Shown: positions 16,933 to 26,706, numbered from the stretch's first letter. The stretch is 37,230 bases of DNA from Xanthobacter autotrophicus (GCF_030015065.1 NZ_JAIVFN010000032.1:1-37230); one strand, 5' to 3'. The notes: a model not told the origin generated them from the letters alone. Numbers and translations are program-made.

Positions 16933-17142
16933 GGGATGGTCTCCTGGTCAGGGGTTGGTCTCAGCAAACAAACCTTCCCATCAGGAAGCCATTCAAGCCA
17001 ATGCACGCGCCACTCCCGCGTCAGCGGGTTCGTTCAATCCTTCTCAAACGCCCTCTGAGATAGGTCTGGGCGATGAAATGATCGTAGGCCATCGCTTATA
17101 ACGATGACTCGGCTTTGCATTGCCGGCGAGGGGGATGCTTTC

Positions 17143-17439
17143 TCAAGCAGCGTCCTCGAGCTGGATATGCAGTTTGAAGCCCGCCGCCGTCGCCACGTTG
17201 ACCAGGGCGTCCAGCGAGAACTTGTCGAGCTTTCCGCGCAGGAGATCGTTCAGCCGGGGCCGCGTCAGGCCGAGGCGCTTCGCAGCCTGATCCTGCGGCA
17301 CGTTCCACGACTTGACCCGCTCGCGGATGCCCAGCAGCAGGTCAGCGCGCGCCGTCAGATTCGCCGCCTCTGCCGGCGTATCGGCCAGCGCGTCAAAGAC
17401 GCTATCGAAGACTTCAACATTCACAATTTCGGCGTTCAT
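17143..17439 (-). CDS. XRE-family antitoxin (HigA-like)
   Basis: The 98-residue protein carries a Cro/C1-type helix-turn-helix (WNVPQDQAAKRLGLTRPRLN, then DLLRGKLDKFSLDALV). Its C-terminus, FKLHIQLEDAA, matches the XRE antitoxins paired with Gp49/HigB-like toxins. The ATG overlaps the toxin stop (ATGA), so the pair is translationally coupled, with the toxin first, as in higBA loci. It should neutralise the toxin and repress the promoter at 17782-17810. Confidence 0.85.
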   Translation of the reverse strand: MNAEIVNVEVFDSVFDALADTPAEAANLTARADLLLGIRERVKSWNVPQDQAAKRLGLTRPRLNDLLRGKLDKFSLDALVNVATAAGFKLHIQLEDAA

Positions 17440-17774
17440 TGTTCCGCCTTCCAAGTTTTCAGCCGTTTCGCGGCTAGATCAATGTCCTTTTGTGCAGTCT
17501 GTTGCGTCTTTTTCTGGAATGCATGAAGCACAAGCACCCGATCCGGCAACGTCGCCAAATAGATCACGCGAAACGCGCCTGATGCCTCTCTGATCCTTAT
17601 TTCCCTAACGCCCGCCCCGACCGTCTTCATGGGTTTCCAGTCGGACGGTTCGAGGCCCGTTTGCACCGCCCGGAGTTCAACGCCCGCGCTACAGCGTGCG
17701 TCGTCTGGGAAGTTTCGTAGAACCTCGCGGCTGTCACCAAGAAAATGAATCGGCTTTGAGGTCGCAGGCTCCAT
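17436..17774 (-). CDS. RelE/HigB (phage Gp49-like) toxin
   Basis: The protein has 112 residues. It opens with KPIHFLGDSREVLRNFPDDA and contains GLEPSDWKPMKTVGAGVREI followed by SGAFRVIYLATLPDRVLVLH. It ends in KKTQQTAQKDIDLAAKR. All are hallmark segments of the Gp49/HigB branch of RelE-fold mRNA interferases that cut mRNA on the ribosome. The start at 17774 fits the family length. A promoter just upstream predicts a transcript beginning almost at this ATG, so translation may be leaderless. A longer open frame to 17915 has no similarity to the family. Confidence 0.85.
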   Translation of the reverse strand: MEPATSKPIHFLGDSREVLRNFPDDARCSAGVELRAVQTGLEPSDWKPMKTVGAGVREIRIREASGAFRVIYLATLPDRVLVLHAFQKKTQQTAQKDIDLAAKRLKTWKAEQ

Positions 17775-17781
17775 TTGGGTG

Positions 17782-17810
17782 AGTGTATCAAAACAGAGAC
17801 AGTCGCGCAA
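17782..17810 (-). promoter_or_regulatory. Putative promoter of the HigBA-like pair
   Basis: On the minus strand a -35 TTGCGC (17810-17805) and a -10 TACACT (17787-17782) are 17 bp apart. The predicted start point falls at or next to the toxin ATG (17774). Confidence 0.45.
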
Positions 17811-18055
17811 TGTGCAAAAGGCTGGCGCTCGCTTCATGGGACATGCCTCGATCGAACTCCTGTCAGGACGGGAAAATCGCGAGTCGCAGAAATCAACATT
17901 ATAGAATAAAATCAAGGAGATAGTGTCGTCAGCCCCGGAGACCGCCGTTTGTCACCATCTTCCGGTCTCGGTGAGGCCTGGTATGAATAAGCATCGAAGC
18001 AGCGCCCCAACTCATATAGCCGTAACACTTTGATTTGGCCGACGATTTCATTCCG

Positions 18056-18091
18056 ATGGGGGTCCCGATCGGCGCCGATCGGGACCCCCAT
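18056..18091. repeat. Perfect 36-bp palindrome
   Basis: Both strands read ATGGGGGTCCCGATCGGC followed by its exact reverse complement, with no loop. No T-run follows, so it is not a standard terminator. It lies next to an IS21-like end (18092-18167) and may be part of that remnant or two abutting inverted ends. Confidence 0.65.
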
Positions 18092-18167
18092 TATCTGCTA
18101 AGTTAACGAACCAGATCAACGGGTTGTCCCTTATCCCACCCGGGGTCCACTTCGGCGCGTTTTCACA
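18092..18167 (-). mobile_element. Solo end of an IS element (IS21-like) inside livM
   Basis: From 18167 inward on the minus strand the sequence reads TGTGAAAACGCGCCGAAGTG.GACCCCGG. This resembles the TG-starting ends of one IS21 subgroup (from memory). It stops livM coding exactly here. No transposase gene remains. Confidence 0.4.
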
Positions 18168-18553
18168 GCCGCCCCCAAAAAGCAGCCGATGATGGAGCCG
18201 AGCCCGCCGATGATGACGATGAACAGCAGCTGGAACGAGCGGTCGATGGAGAAAGCGTAGGGCTCCCACGAGCGCAGGTTGACGAACGCCCACAGCGCCC
18301 CGGCGAGCCCCAGGATGAAGGAGGAGATGGCGAACGCGGTCAGCTTCGACTGCATGGGGCGGATGCCGATGATCTCGGCCGCGATGTCCATGTCGCGGAT
18401 CGCCATCCATTGCCGGCCGAGATTGCCCCGCACCAGGTTCGCGGCGCCGAGCGCCACGAGGACGGCGATGGCGAGGACGAGCAGACAGCGTTCCACCGGC
18501 GAGTCCACGTGCCAGCCGGCGATGACGAGGGGCGGCGCAGTGACCGAGCCGGG
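18168..18553 (-). pseudogene. livM: Branched-chain amino-acid ABC permease LivM, internal fragment
   Basis: About 128 residues match the LivM family: SVTAPPLVIAGWHVDSPVER, then a helix, then GRQWMAIRDMDIAAEIIGIR and SWEPYAFSIDRSFQLLFIVI, ending GGLGSIIGCFLGAA. These are the permease coupling-loop region and adjoining helices. Both ends are gone: an IS-like end cuts it at 18167 and an oppositely oriented IS256 transposase fragment at about 18553. It is a leftover of a chromosomal-type transporter operon. Confidence 0.8.
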
Positions 18554-18555
18554 GT

Positions 18556-19238
18556 GACCAAATCGGCGGTGTCGCGTCGCTTCGTGGCGCTGTCGGCCGA
18601 AAAAATGAAGGCGTGGATGGCCGCCGACCTTTCCCCGTTGGATCTGCTGGTTATCCAGATCGACGGTATTCATATCGATCAGGACCTGATCCTGCTGGCC
18701 GCGGTCGGCGTCGACGGCAACGGCGACAAGCACCCGCTCGGGGTCATGGAAGGGGCGAGCGAGAACGCCGCCGTCTGCCAGGCCCTGCCCGACAACATGG
18801 TCGGCCGCGGCCTCGATCCCTCCGTCTGTCGCCTGTTCATCATTGATGGCTCACGCGCCCTGTCGAACGCGATCCGCAACAGCTTCGGGCGAAGGGCGCC
18901 GATCCAGCGCTGTCAGGTCCACAAGGCCCGCAACATCACCGAACGGCTGCCGAAATCCCTGCATGCCTCGGTGCGCAGGGCTCTTCGCCAAGCCTGGGAA
19001 CTCGATGACGCCGACATGGCCGAAAAGCTGATCCGCAATCTCGCCCGTCGCCTCGAGCGCGAGGCCCCGGGCGTGTCGGCCAGCATCCTGGAGGGCCTCG
19101 ACGAGATCCTCATCGTCACCCGCCTCGACCTGCCGACCGAGTTGCGTCGATCGCTCGCCTGCACCAACATTATCGAGAACATGAACGGTACCATCCGTCG
19201 GATTTGCCGCAACGTGAAGAGATGGCGTGACGCGGCGA
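18556..19238 (+). pseudogene. IS256-family (Mutator) transposase fragment
   Basis: The frame opens in mid-protein with KSAVSRRFVALSAEKMKAWM. It contains LLVIQIDGIHIDQDL (first Asp), CRLFIIDGSRALSNAIR (second Asp) and IQRCQVHKARNITERLPKSL. It ends at TNIIENMNGTIRRICRNVKR (Glu region) then WRDAA. The N-terminus is missing, and after 19238 the family's C-terminal helix is lost to unrelated sequence. Open reading continues to 19516, but without homology. It is inactive. Confidence 0.82.
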
Positions 19239-19609
19239 CGATCCGTCCTTCACGACCCCGTGCCTACGCCTCCCTCGTCCAGCGCGACAAGGGCGAGCAC
19301 AAACTCATCTGGTCGCGATGGCCGGCCACGGGCGCTCCGCTTCCCGCAAGGCGCCCGCCGCCTACACCCATCGACAGTCAAATCGGCGGCACAGGGAGCG
19401 CGACCCCGCAGAAAGCCAGGCGCATCGCAGGCAGCGTCAGCCCACAAAGCGATCGGCTCCTCGGAGGCCGTCGCCGAGTGTTGTCGGTTCGCGTGATATG
19501 GAAGACGCTGAAGTGACCGGTCAGCCGTCGCAATCGCGACGTCCCACCGACGCTTCTCAAGTGAGGGACGGTGATCGCGTCACCGATCGTCCTGACGGAG
19601 CGAGACGGC
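19239..19609. other. Unassigned junction sequence upstream of the P-type ATPase
   Basis: This is the filler between the IS256 remnant and the ATPase gene. A short plus-strand frame (ASLVQRDKGEHKLIWSR) near 19267 looks possibly coding but was not recognised. The ATPase promoter should lie in the second half; no clear -35/-10 pair was seen. Confidence 0.3.
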
Positions 19610-22363
19610 ATGCACAAAACGAGTGAAGTGCTTGATGTGAATAGACCACCGGCCTCACCCGACGTCGCACCCGACTCAGCCTGGCACGCCCTCGCGCCCG
19701 ATGCGGTTCTCGACGCGCTTCGCACGACCATCGATGGCCTCTCCGAGCGCGAAGCAACGGGTCGCCTTGAGGCCTATGGTCCCAATCGCCTGCCTCAGGG
19801 GACCTCGCGCAGTCCCCTCGCGCGCTTTCTGCTGCAATTTCACAATCTCCTCATCTATGTCCTGCTGGCCGCAGCGGGGCTGGCCGCGGCGATGGGACAT
19901 GGCACGGACGCCCTCGTGATCCTTGCCGTCACACTTATCAACGCGATCATCGGCTTTGTTCAGGAAGGTCGCGCCGAGAAGGCTCTTGATGCCATCCGCG
20001 CGATGATCGACCCGCACGCCTCGGTCATCCGCGACGGCCGCCGTGTCACGGTTGGAGCGGACGCGGTCGTTCCTGGCGACATCCTGATGCTCGAGGCCGG
20101 CGACCGGGTGCCGGCGGACCTGCGGCTCCTCAGGGCGCGCAGCCTGAGGGTGGACGAGGCGACCCTCACTGGAGAATCCGTTCCCGTCGACAAATCGGTT
20201 CAATCCGTCGATGCCGGCGCCGCACTTGGCGACCGGTTGTCGATGGCCTTCTCCGGCACCTTCGTGACCGGCGGACAGGGAATCGGCGTCGTCGTGGCAA
20301 CCGGCGCCGCCACCGAGCTCGGGCGGATCAGCACCATGATCGGTGCGGTGACGCAGCTGACCACGCCCCTCATCCGGCAGATGGACCGGTTCGCCCGCCA
20401 GATCACCATTGCCGTGCTCGGCATCTCCGCTCTCGTGTTCGCTTATGCCACGCTCGCCCGAGCCTACGACCTGGACGAAGCGTTCATGGTTGTGGTCGGC
20501 CTTGCGGTCGCGGCCATCCCCGAGGGCCTGCCCGCGGTGATGACGGTCACGCTCGCCGTCGGCGTCCAGCGCATGGCGCGCCGCAACGCCATCGTCAGGC
20601 GCCTGCCCGCCGTCGAGACGCTGGGCTCCGTCTCGGTGATCTGCTCCGACAAGACCGGCACGCTCACCCGCAACGAGATGACGGTGAGCATGGTGGTCAC
20701 CGCCGACCGAGAGATCGAGGTCGAGGGCGCTGGCTATGCGCCCACGGGCGGCTTCCGGATCAAGGCAGGCGCCCCGCTCGATCCCGCCAGTGATCCGGTT
20801 TTGGTGGATCTGTCGCTTGCCGCCCTCCTTTGCAACGATGCTCACCTGCGCCAACGCGGCGAGGACTGGCTGGTCGACGGCGATCCCATGGAAGGGGCAC
20901 TGCTCTCGCTGGCGATCAAGGCCGGGCACGAACCGACGGCCGTCCGGACCAGCTTCCCCCGCCTGGATGAGATCCCCTTCGATTCCCGGCATCGCTACAT
21001 GGCGACGCTCCATGCCGGCAACGCGCAGCCGCCGGTGGTCGCCTACGTGAAGGGCGCGCCCGAACGCATCTTCGCCATGTGCAGCCATGTGGCGGCGCTC
21101 GACGGCGAGCGGCCGCTCGATCACCGCCTCTGGCACAACCGGATCGATGCCCTCGCCGAAAGTGGCCAGCGGGTCATCGCGATCGCACGGCGCCCCCTGG
21201 AGGCGGGCACACAGGAGATTTCGCCGGCCGAGGTCGCTCAAAATCTCACGCTGCTCGGTCTGGTGGGGCTCATCGATCCGCCGCGCCAGGAGGCGGTGGC
21301 GGCGATCGCCGAATGCAAGGCGGCGGGCATCAGCGTCAAGATGATCACCGGCGATCACGCCGCGACGGCACGCGCCATCGCGCGCCAACTCGGCCTTGGC
21401 GACGATCCGAAGAGCGTGACCGGCCAGGAACTCGATGGGATGGACGATGCCTCGTTCCGCAGGCACGCCCTGGAGGCGACCGTCTTCGCCCGCACCAGTC
21501 CCGAGCATAAGCTCCGCCTTGTCGAGGCGCTCCAGCTGGACGGCTCGATCATCGCCATGACGGGCGACGGGGTCAATGACGCGCCAGCGCTGAAGCGTGC
21601 GGATGTCGGCGTGGCCATGGGCGGAAAGGGCACCGAGGCCGCCAAGGAAGCCAGCGAGATGGTGCTCGCCGACGACAATTTCGCCTCGATCGTCGCCGCC
21701 GTGCGCGAAGGGCGCACCGTCTACGACAACCTCTCCAAGGTGATCGCCTGGACGCTGCCCACCAACGGCGGCGAGGCCGCCACCATCATCCTGGCGATCC
21801 TGTTCGGCCTCACGCTTCCCATCACGCCGGTGCAGATCCTCTGGGTCAACATGATCACGGCTGTCACGCTTGGCCTGACCCTCGCCTTCGAACCGACGGA
21901 ACCGGGGGCGATGCGGCGTCCCGTGCGCCCCGCCCGCCAGGCGCTGCTCTCGGGCCGCCTCCTGTGGCGCATCCTGTTCGTGTCCGCCCTCATGGTCGCC
22001 GGGACGTTCGGCATCTATACTTGGGCCACGTCCCGTGGACTGTCGGTCGAGACGGCGCGCACCATGGTGGTCAACACGCTCGTCGTGCTGGAGATCTTCT
22101 ATTTGTTCAGTGTCCGCTACGTGCATGGCACTTCGCTAACCTGGCAAGGGCTTCTCGGCACGCGGGCCGTGCTGGCCGGTGTCGCCACCGTGGTCGGGGC
22201 ACAGCTCGCCTTCACCTATCTGCCTCCGATGCAGGCGGTCTTCGGCAGCCGTCCCGTGTCGCTTGGCGATGGCATGGCCATCGTTGCGGTCGGCGTTGCG
22301 CTGCTGGTCATCGTGGAGGCGGAGAAGCGGCTTGCTGCCGCGTGGGGCGCGCGGCACGCATGA
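19610..22363 (+). CDS. P2-type cation-transporting ATPase (HAD-IC family)
   Basis: This ATP-driven inner-membrane cation pump has 917 residues. Visible are the N-terminal actuator segment (YGPNRLPQG), TGES (187-190) and the helix-4 motif PEGLP (304-308), as in SERCA-like pumps. The phosphorylation site DKTGTLT (Asp347), a KGAPERI nucleotide-site motif, MITGDH and [13 protein letters not shown] follow. In helix 6 the sequence is LWVNMITAVTLG: by eye, the Asp of the calcium pump (NxxTD) is Ala here. The ion may therefore not be Ca2+; Na+, K+ or Mg2+ are alternatives. The ATG at 19610 has GGAG upstream. A GTG at 19571 is possible. The neighbouring UspA and Mrp genes suggest an ion-stress module. 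Confidence 0.88.
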   Translation: MHKTSEVLDVNRPPASPDVAPDSAWHALAPDAVLDALRTTIDGLSEREATGRLEAYGPNRLPQGTSRSPLARFLLQFHNLLIYVLLAAAGLAAAMGHGTDALVILAVTLINAIIGFVQEGRAEKALDAIRAMIDPHASVIRDGRRVTVGADAVVPGDILMLEAGDRVPADLRLLRARSLRVDEATLTGESVPVDKSVQSVDAGAALGDRLSMAFSGTFVTGGQGIGVVVATGAATELGRISTMIGAVTQLTTPLIRQMDRFARQITIAVLGISALVFAYATLARAYDLDEAFMVVVGLAVAAIPEGLPAVMTVTLAVGVQRMARRNAIVRRLPAVETLGSVSVICSDKTGTLTRNEMTVSMVVTADREIEVEGAGYAPTGGFRIKAGAPLDPASDPVLVDLSLAALLCNDAHLRQRGEDWLVDGDPMEGALLSLAIKAGHEPTAVRTSFPRLDEIPFDSRHRYMATLHAGNAQPPVVAYVKGAPERIFAMCSHVAALDGERPLDHRLWHNRIDALAESGQRVIAIARRPLEAGTQEISPAEVAQNLTLLGLVGLIDPPRQEAVAAIAECKAAGISVKMITGDHAATARAIARQLGLGDDPKSVTGQELDGMDDASFRRHALEATVFARTSPEHKLRLVEALQLDGSIIAMTGDGVNDAPALKRADVGVAMGGKGTEAAKEASEMVLADDNFASIVAAVREGRTVYDNLSKVIAWTLPTNGGEAATIILAILFGLTLPITPVQILWVNMITAVTLGLTLAFEPTEPGAMRRPVRPARQALLSGRLLWRILFVSALMVAGTFGIYTWATSRGLSVETARTMVVNTLVVLEIFYLFSVRYVHGTSLTWQGLLGTRAVLAGVATVVGAQLAFTYLPPMQAVFGSRPVSLGDGMAIVAVGVALLVIVEAEKRLAAAWGARHA

Positions 22364-22522
22364 AAGGGAGGGACCCTTGCGCGAGGATGGCATCTCGCGC
22401 GCCGTGACACACCCCGGGCTCTGCGTGACGCTGCGTCTCGTGGTAGAAGGCTGAAAGCGTAGCTTTCGGAGAGATGGCTGACAGTCTATCCAGGGGACGA
22501 CGATCCGCGGAGGAAACCTTCG

Positions 22523-23356
22523 ATGCTGAAAAACGTGCTGGTCCTGCTCGGCGAGAGCACCTCCAGTGCCGTGGCGAGCGCATATGCCCGGCGGCTCGTC
22601 AAGGCGCAGGACGCCCAGATCACATCAGTGTCAGGAGTTGATCTGTCATTCATCGAAGCTCCCATGCCCGGCACCATCGGCGGTGCGGCGTATCACGCGC
22701 AGATGGAAACGGGCCTCAAGGCTCAGGCCAAGAAGGCGCGCCGGCGTGTCGCGGAAACCTTTGAGAGAGAGTGTGCCAACGACGGAATCGTACCAAAAGG
22801 CATCAGCTTCGACGGCGATCCCTTTGAACAGGTGACGGCCGCAAGCGCGACGTCCGATCTTGTTGTCACCGGTCACGATGTCACTTTTCGCGGCACACAG
22901 CGCGAGCGGAACTCCGACACCTTGAATCAGCTGCTTTTCACGACCCCGCGTCCGGTTCTCGTCTGCCCGGATCAGCTTCCCTCCGTAGGCTCCGTCCTCA
23001 TCGCCTATGACGGAAGCCTGCCGGCCATGCGCGCGCTCCAGCTCTTCGTGCTGATCGGCGCTTGGAAGGGCCGTCGCGTGCAAGTTTCCTCCGTCGATTC
23101 GAACCTCCAGACCGCGGAGCGGCTGGCTGGCGAAGCCTCGGCCTACCTCCATCTCCATGGATACGAGGCCGATCCGCGCCCTATCGGCTCCGCGGAGCCC
23201 CCCGCGGAGATCATCGGCGTGCAGGCCGCCCATGGCCAGGCCGAGCTTCTGGTCATGGGCGCCTACGGCCATCGCGGTCTCAAGGAATTCCTCTTCGGAT
23301 CGACGACGCAGAGCCTCATTGGCGCGCCGAAATCCTGCATCTTCCTGTACCATTAG
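22523..23356 (+). CDS. Tandem universal stress protein (UspA family)
   Basis: The 277-residue protein has two Usp domains (about 1-148 and 153-277). The second is the clearer, with VLIAYDGSLPAMRALQLF at the start and LLVMGAYGHRGLKEFLFGST at the end, the G-x2-G-x9-G(S/T) nucleotide-binding signature. The first has NVLVLLGESTSS and DLVVTGHD, and its binding loop is degenerate. Usp proteins support survival under ionic, oxidative or anaerobic stress. GGAGGAAACC lies before the ATG. It sits between the cation ATPase and the Mrp operon, all on one strand. Confidence 0.88.
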   Translation: MLKNVLVLLGESTSSAVASAYARRLVKAQDAQITSVSGVDLSFIEAPMPGTIGGAAYHAQMETGLKAQAKKARRRVAETFERECANDGIVPKGISFDGDPFEQVTAASATSDLVVTGHDVTFRGTQRERNSDTLNQLLFTTPRPVLVCPDQLPSVGSVLIAYDGSLPAMRALQLFVLIGAWKGRRVQVSSVDSNLQTAERLAGEASAYLHLHGYEADPRPIGSAEPPAEIIGVQAAHGQAELLVMGAYGHRGLKEFLFGSTTQSLIGAPKSCIFLYH

Positions 23357-23493
23357 CGCGGCAGCCGGGCCATCGGCCCGCGCCCCTTGAACCATATCGG
23401 GAGCGCTTCGGCCAAACAGGGCCGCCACATTCCACCGGGGCTCGCAGAGCCTCATCCACCTGACCAAAGCCAGGCGTGACGAGGCATCCGACG

Positions 23494-26349
23494 GTGACAC
23501 TGCTTCTCGTAATCCTCATTCCCTTCCTCGGCGCCCTGATCCCGCCGCTGGTGATCCGCTCCGGGCGCAACACCTGCGCGGCGGCGACGGGCGCCGTGAC
23601 GCTGCTCGCCCTCGCTCTGCTCCTCTCCCACGCGCCGGCGGTGTTCTCCGGCGCGGTCCCCATGGCGGGCGTGGCCTGGGTTCCGTCCAGGGGCCTTTCC
23701 TTGTCCGTGTTCGCGGACGGGCTCGGCTTCTTCTTTGCGGCCATGATCCTCGCCATCGGCCTGCTGGTGATCGTCTACGCGCGCTTCTATCTGTCGCGCG
23801 AGGATCCCATGGGCCGCTTCTTCGCCTACCTGCTCCTGTTCCAGGGGGCCATGGTGGGCGCGGTCCTGTCCGACAACGTCATCGCGCTGCTGGTCTTCTG
23901 GGAGCTGACGAGCCTCACCTCATTCCTGCTCATCGGCTTCTGGACCAAGCGCGCGGAGGCCCGGCAGGGCGCCCGCATGGCGCTGGTCATCACCGGCGGC
24001 GGCGGGCTGGCGCTCATCGCCGGCCTGCTGCTGGTGGCGCAGGCGGCGGGTTCCTACCAGCTCACGGACATCCTCGCCCGCGGCGAGATGGTGCGCGCCT
24101 CGCCGCTCTATCTGCCGGCGCTGGCGCTGGTGCTGACGGGCGCCTTCACCAAGTCCGCCCAGTTCCCGTTCCATTTCTGGCTGCCCCACGCCATGGCGGC
24201 GCCGACGCCGGTCTCGGCCTATCTCCATTCGGCCACCATGGTGAAGGCGGGCGTGTTCCTGCTGGCGCGACTGTGGCCGGTGCTGGCGGGCACCGACGCC
24301 TGGTTCCTCATCGTCGCGCCGGTGGGGCTCGCCACCATGCTCCTCGGCGCCGCCATCGCCCTGTTCAGGAACGACCTGAAGGGCCTACTGGCCTATTCCA
24401 CGGTGAGCCACCTCGGTCTCATGACCATGCTGCTCGGCCTCGGCACGCCCATGGCGGCGGTGGCGGCCGTGTTCCACGTCATCAACCACGCCACCTTCAA
24501 GGCGGCCTTGTTCATGAGCGCGGGCATCGTCGATCACGAGGCGGGCACCCGCGACATCCGCCGCCTCGGCGGCCTCATGGCGCTGATGCCCATCACCGGG
24601 ACGCTGGCGCTCATCGCCGCCGCCTCCATGGCCGGCGTGCCCCTGTTCAACGGCTTCCTCTCCAAGGAGATGATGCTGGAGGAGGCGGCGCACACCTCCT
24701 ATCTGGGGCTCGATTTCCTCTTCCCCGTGCTGGCGACGGTGGCGGCCGTCTTCTCGGTGGCCTATGCGGCACGCTTCGCCATCGGCACCTTCCTCGGCCC
24801 CGCGCGGCACGATTATCCGCACCATCCCCACGACTCGCCGCTCGGTGTGTGGCTGCCCGTGGCGGTGCTGGTGGTGCCGGTGATCGCCATCGGCCTGTTT
24901 CCCGCTCCCGTGGCCGGGCCGCTGGTGGCGCTGACGGCCGGGGCGGTGATCGGCGGGCCGCTGCCGGATTATCACCTCGTTTTGTGGCACGGCATCACGC
25001 CGGCCCTCCTCATGAGCCTTCTGGCCTTCGCCGGCGGCGCGGCGCTGGTCCTCGCCTTCCGCCGGGCCGATGGCGTGCGCGCGCGCCTGCCGCGCCTCGA
25101 CGCCAAGACCATGTTCGAGCTGGCCACCGGCGCCCTGGTGGTGGCGTGCCGGCGCAGCCTCGGCGCCCTGCATGACGGGGCACTCACCCGCTACATGGGC
25201 GTGACGGTGGCGACGCTGGTCGCGGTCGGCGGCTACGGCTTCTGGAGCGCCACCCACGGCGCCGGCACCCGCCCTCTCCTGCCCGTGACCGCGCCCGCCG
25301 TGACCACCTTTCTCGCCCTCGTCCTGGCCAGCGGTGCGGTATTGCTGTTCCATGGCGAACGGCTGACGGCGCTGATCCTCACCGGCGTGGTGGGCGTGGT
25401 GGTGGCCCTCGCCTTCCTGCAATTCTCCGCCCCGGACCTCGCCCTGACGCAGATCTCGGTGGACGTGGTCACCACCATCCTCATGCTGCTCGCCCTCAAC
25501 CTCCTGCCGAAGGCGACGCCAAGGGAGGAGAGCCGGGCGGTGCGCTGGCGCGACGGCACCGTCGCCGGCCTCGCCGGGCTGGGCGTGGCGGGCCTCGCCT
25601 ATGCGGTCCTGACGCGCGACGGCACATCCATCTCCGATTATTACCTCGCCCAGTCCAAGCCCGGCGGTGGCGGCACCAATGTGGTGAACGTGATCCTGGT
25701 GGACTTCCGCGGCTACGACACCTTCGCCGAGATCATCGTGCTCGGCATCGCCGCGCTCGCCATCTACGCCCTGCTCGATCCGACACTGAAAGGCGCGGCG
25801 GTTCGGCGCATCAAGGCGATGCTGCCCCGGGTCGAATCCCAGGACGCCCATCCCCTGCTCCTCGTGGTGGCGACCCGCGTGCTGCTGCCCTTGTCGCTGG
25901 TGGTGGGCGCCTACATCTTCCTGCGCGGGCACAATGAACCCGGCGGCGGCTTCGTCGCCGGGCTCGTGGTCGCCATCGCCCTCATCATGCAATACATCGC
26001 CTCCGGCTATGGCTGGGCGGCGGAGCGCATGAAGGTGGATTCCCAATCCATGATCGGCGCGGGCGTGGCCATCGCCGGGCTGACCGGCATCGCCGCCTTC
26101 GCCTTCGGCCGGCCGTTCCTCACCTCGACCTTCGGCTATCTGCACTGGCCCGTGGTGGGCACGTTCGAGGTGGCCTCGGCCATGGCCTTCGACCTCGGCG
26201 TGTTCCTCACCGTGGTGGGGGTGATGGTGCTGTCGCTGGCACAGCTGTCCCGCGTCGCCCGCCGCATCGATCCGGCGCCCGAGGGCAAGGACGCCATGGA
26301 CGTGCCGCTGGAACGCGCAGCCTCCGGCGCTACCGGCAGGGAGGGCTGA
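23494..26349 (+). CDS. mrpA: Mrp Na+(K+)/H+ antiporter subunit A fused to subunit B
   Basis: The protein has about 951 residues and more than 20 membrane helices. The MrpA part contains the proton-channel domain: VFWELTSLTSF (conserved Glu ~137), KSAQFPFHFWLPHAMAAPTP and FSTVSHLG-like LAYSTVSHLGLM. A DUF4040-type region (LALTQISVDVVTTILMLLAL) follows. The C-terminal ~150 residues are an MnhB domain (RVLLPLSLVVGAYIFLRGHN then EPGGGFVAGL). The AB fusion is the form found in rhizobial Pha systems. The GTG at 23494 has GAGG nine bases upstream; a GTG at 23476 would add six residues. It is the first gene of the mrpABCDEFG operon. Confidence 0.9.
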   Translation: MTLLLVILIPFLGALIPPLVIRSGRNTCAAATGAVTLLALALLLSHAPAVFSGAVPMAGVAWVPSRGLSLSVFADGLGFFFAAMILAIGLLVIVYARFYLSREDPMGRFFAYLLLFQGAMVGAVLSDNVIALLVFWELTSLTSFLLIGFWTKRAEARQGARMALVITGGGGLALIAGLLLVAQAAGSYQLTDILARGEMVRASPLYLPALALVLTGAFTKSAQFPFHFWLPHAMAAPTPVSAYLHSATMVKAGVFLLARLWPVLAGTDAWFLIVAPVGLATMLLGAAIALFRNDLKGLLAYSTVSHLGLMTMLLGLGTPMAAVAAVFHVINHATFKAALFMSAGIVDHEAGTRDIRRLGGLMALMPITGTLALIAAASMAGVPLFNGFLSKEMMLEEAAHTSYLGLDFLFPVLATVAAVFSVAYAARFAIGTFLGPARHDYPHHPHDSPLGVWLPVAVLVVPVIAIGLFPAPVAGPLVALTAGAVIGGPLPDYHLVLWHGITPALLMSLLAFAGGAALVLAFRRADGVRARLPRLDAKTMFELATGALVVACRRSLGALHDGALTRYMGVTVATLVAVGGYGFWSATHGAGTRPLLPVTAPAVTTFLALVLASGAVLLFHGERLTALILTGVVGVVVALAFLQFSAPDLALTQISVDVVTTILMLLALNLLPKATPREESRAVRWRDGTVAGLAGLGVAGLAYAVLTRDGTSISDYYLAQSKPGGGGTNVVNVILVDFRGYDTFAEIIVLGIAALAIYALLDPTLKGAAVRRIKAMLPRVESQDAHPLLLVVATRVLLPLSLVVGAYIFLRGHNEPGGGFVAGLVVAIALIMQYIASGYGWAAERMKVDSQSMIGAGVAIAGLTGIAAFAFGRPFLTSTFGYLHWPVVGTFEVASAMAFDLGVFLTVVGVMVLSLAQLSRVARRIDPAPEGKDAMDVPLERAASGATGREG

Positions 26350-26352
26350 GCC

Positions 26353-26706
26353 ATGGAGCTTCTCGTCGCCGCCGCCATCGGCATCCTCACCACGGTGGGC
26401 ATCTACCTGATCCTGCGCGCCCACACCTTCCCGGTGATCCTCGGCCTGACCTTCCTGTCCTATGCGGTGAACGTGTTCCTGTTCGCCATGGGCCGGCTCG
26501 CCATCGACCGCCCGCCGGTGATCTCGCCGGACGCTGCGGGCTATACCGATCCCCTGCCCCAGGCGCTCGTGCTCACCGCCATCGTCATTTCCTTCGGCAT
26601 GACGGCGCTGATCGTGGTGCTGGCGCTGCGCGGCTATCTGGAGACCGGCTCCGACCACAGCACCCTCGACGTCCCGCGCCGGACCGACGCGGGAGGCGGG
26701 GCATGA
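26353..26706 (+). CDS. mrpC: Mrp antiporter subunit C
   Basis: The 117-residue NuoK-like protein has three membrane helices. Typical segments are GIYLILRAHTFPVILGLTFL, SYAVNVFLFAMG and DPLPQALVLTAIVISFGMTA, the last being the MrpC signature. It starts three bases after the mrpA stop and its TGA overlaps the mrpD ATG. It is a structural subunit of the membrane complex. Confidence 0.92.
   Translation: MELLVAAAIGILTTVGIYLILRAHTFPVILGLTFLSYAVNVFLFAMGRLAIDRPPVISPDAAGYTDPLPQALVLTAIVISFGMTALIVVLALRGYLETGSDHSTLDVPRRTDAGGGA

Noticed and set aside
19676-22126. 816-residue minus-strand frame opposite the P2-type ATPase
   Set aside because: Antisense shadow, rich in His/Asp/Arg/Gly with no recognisable domain or signal.
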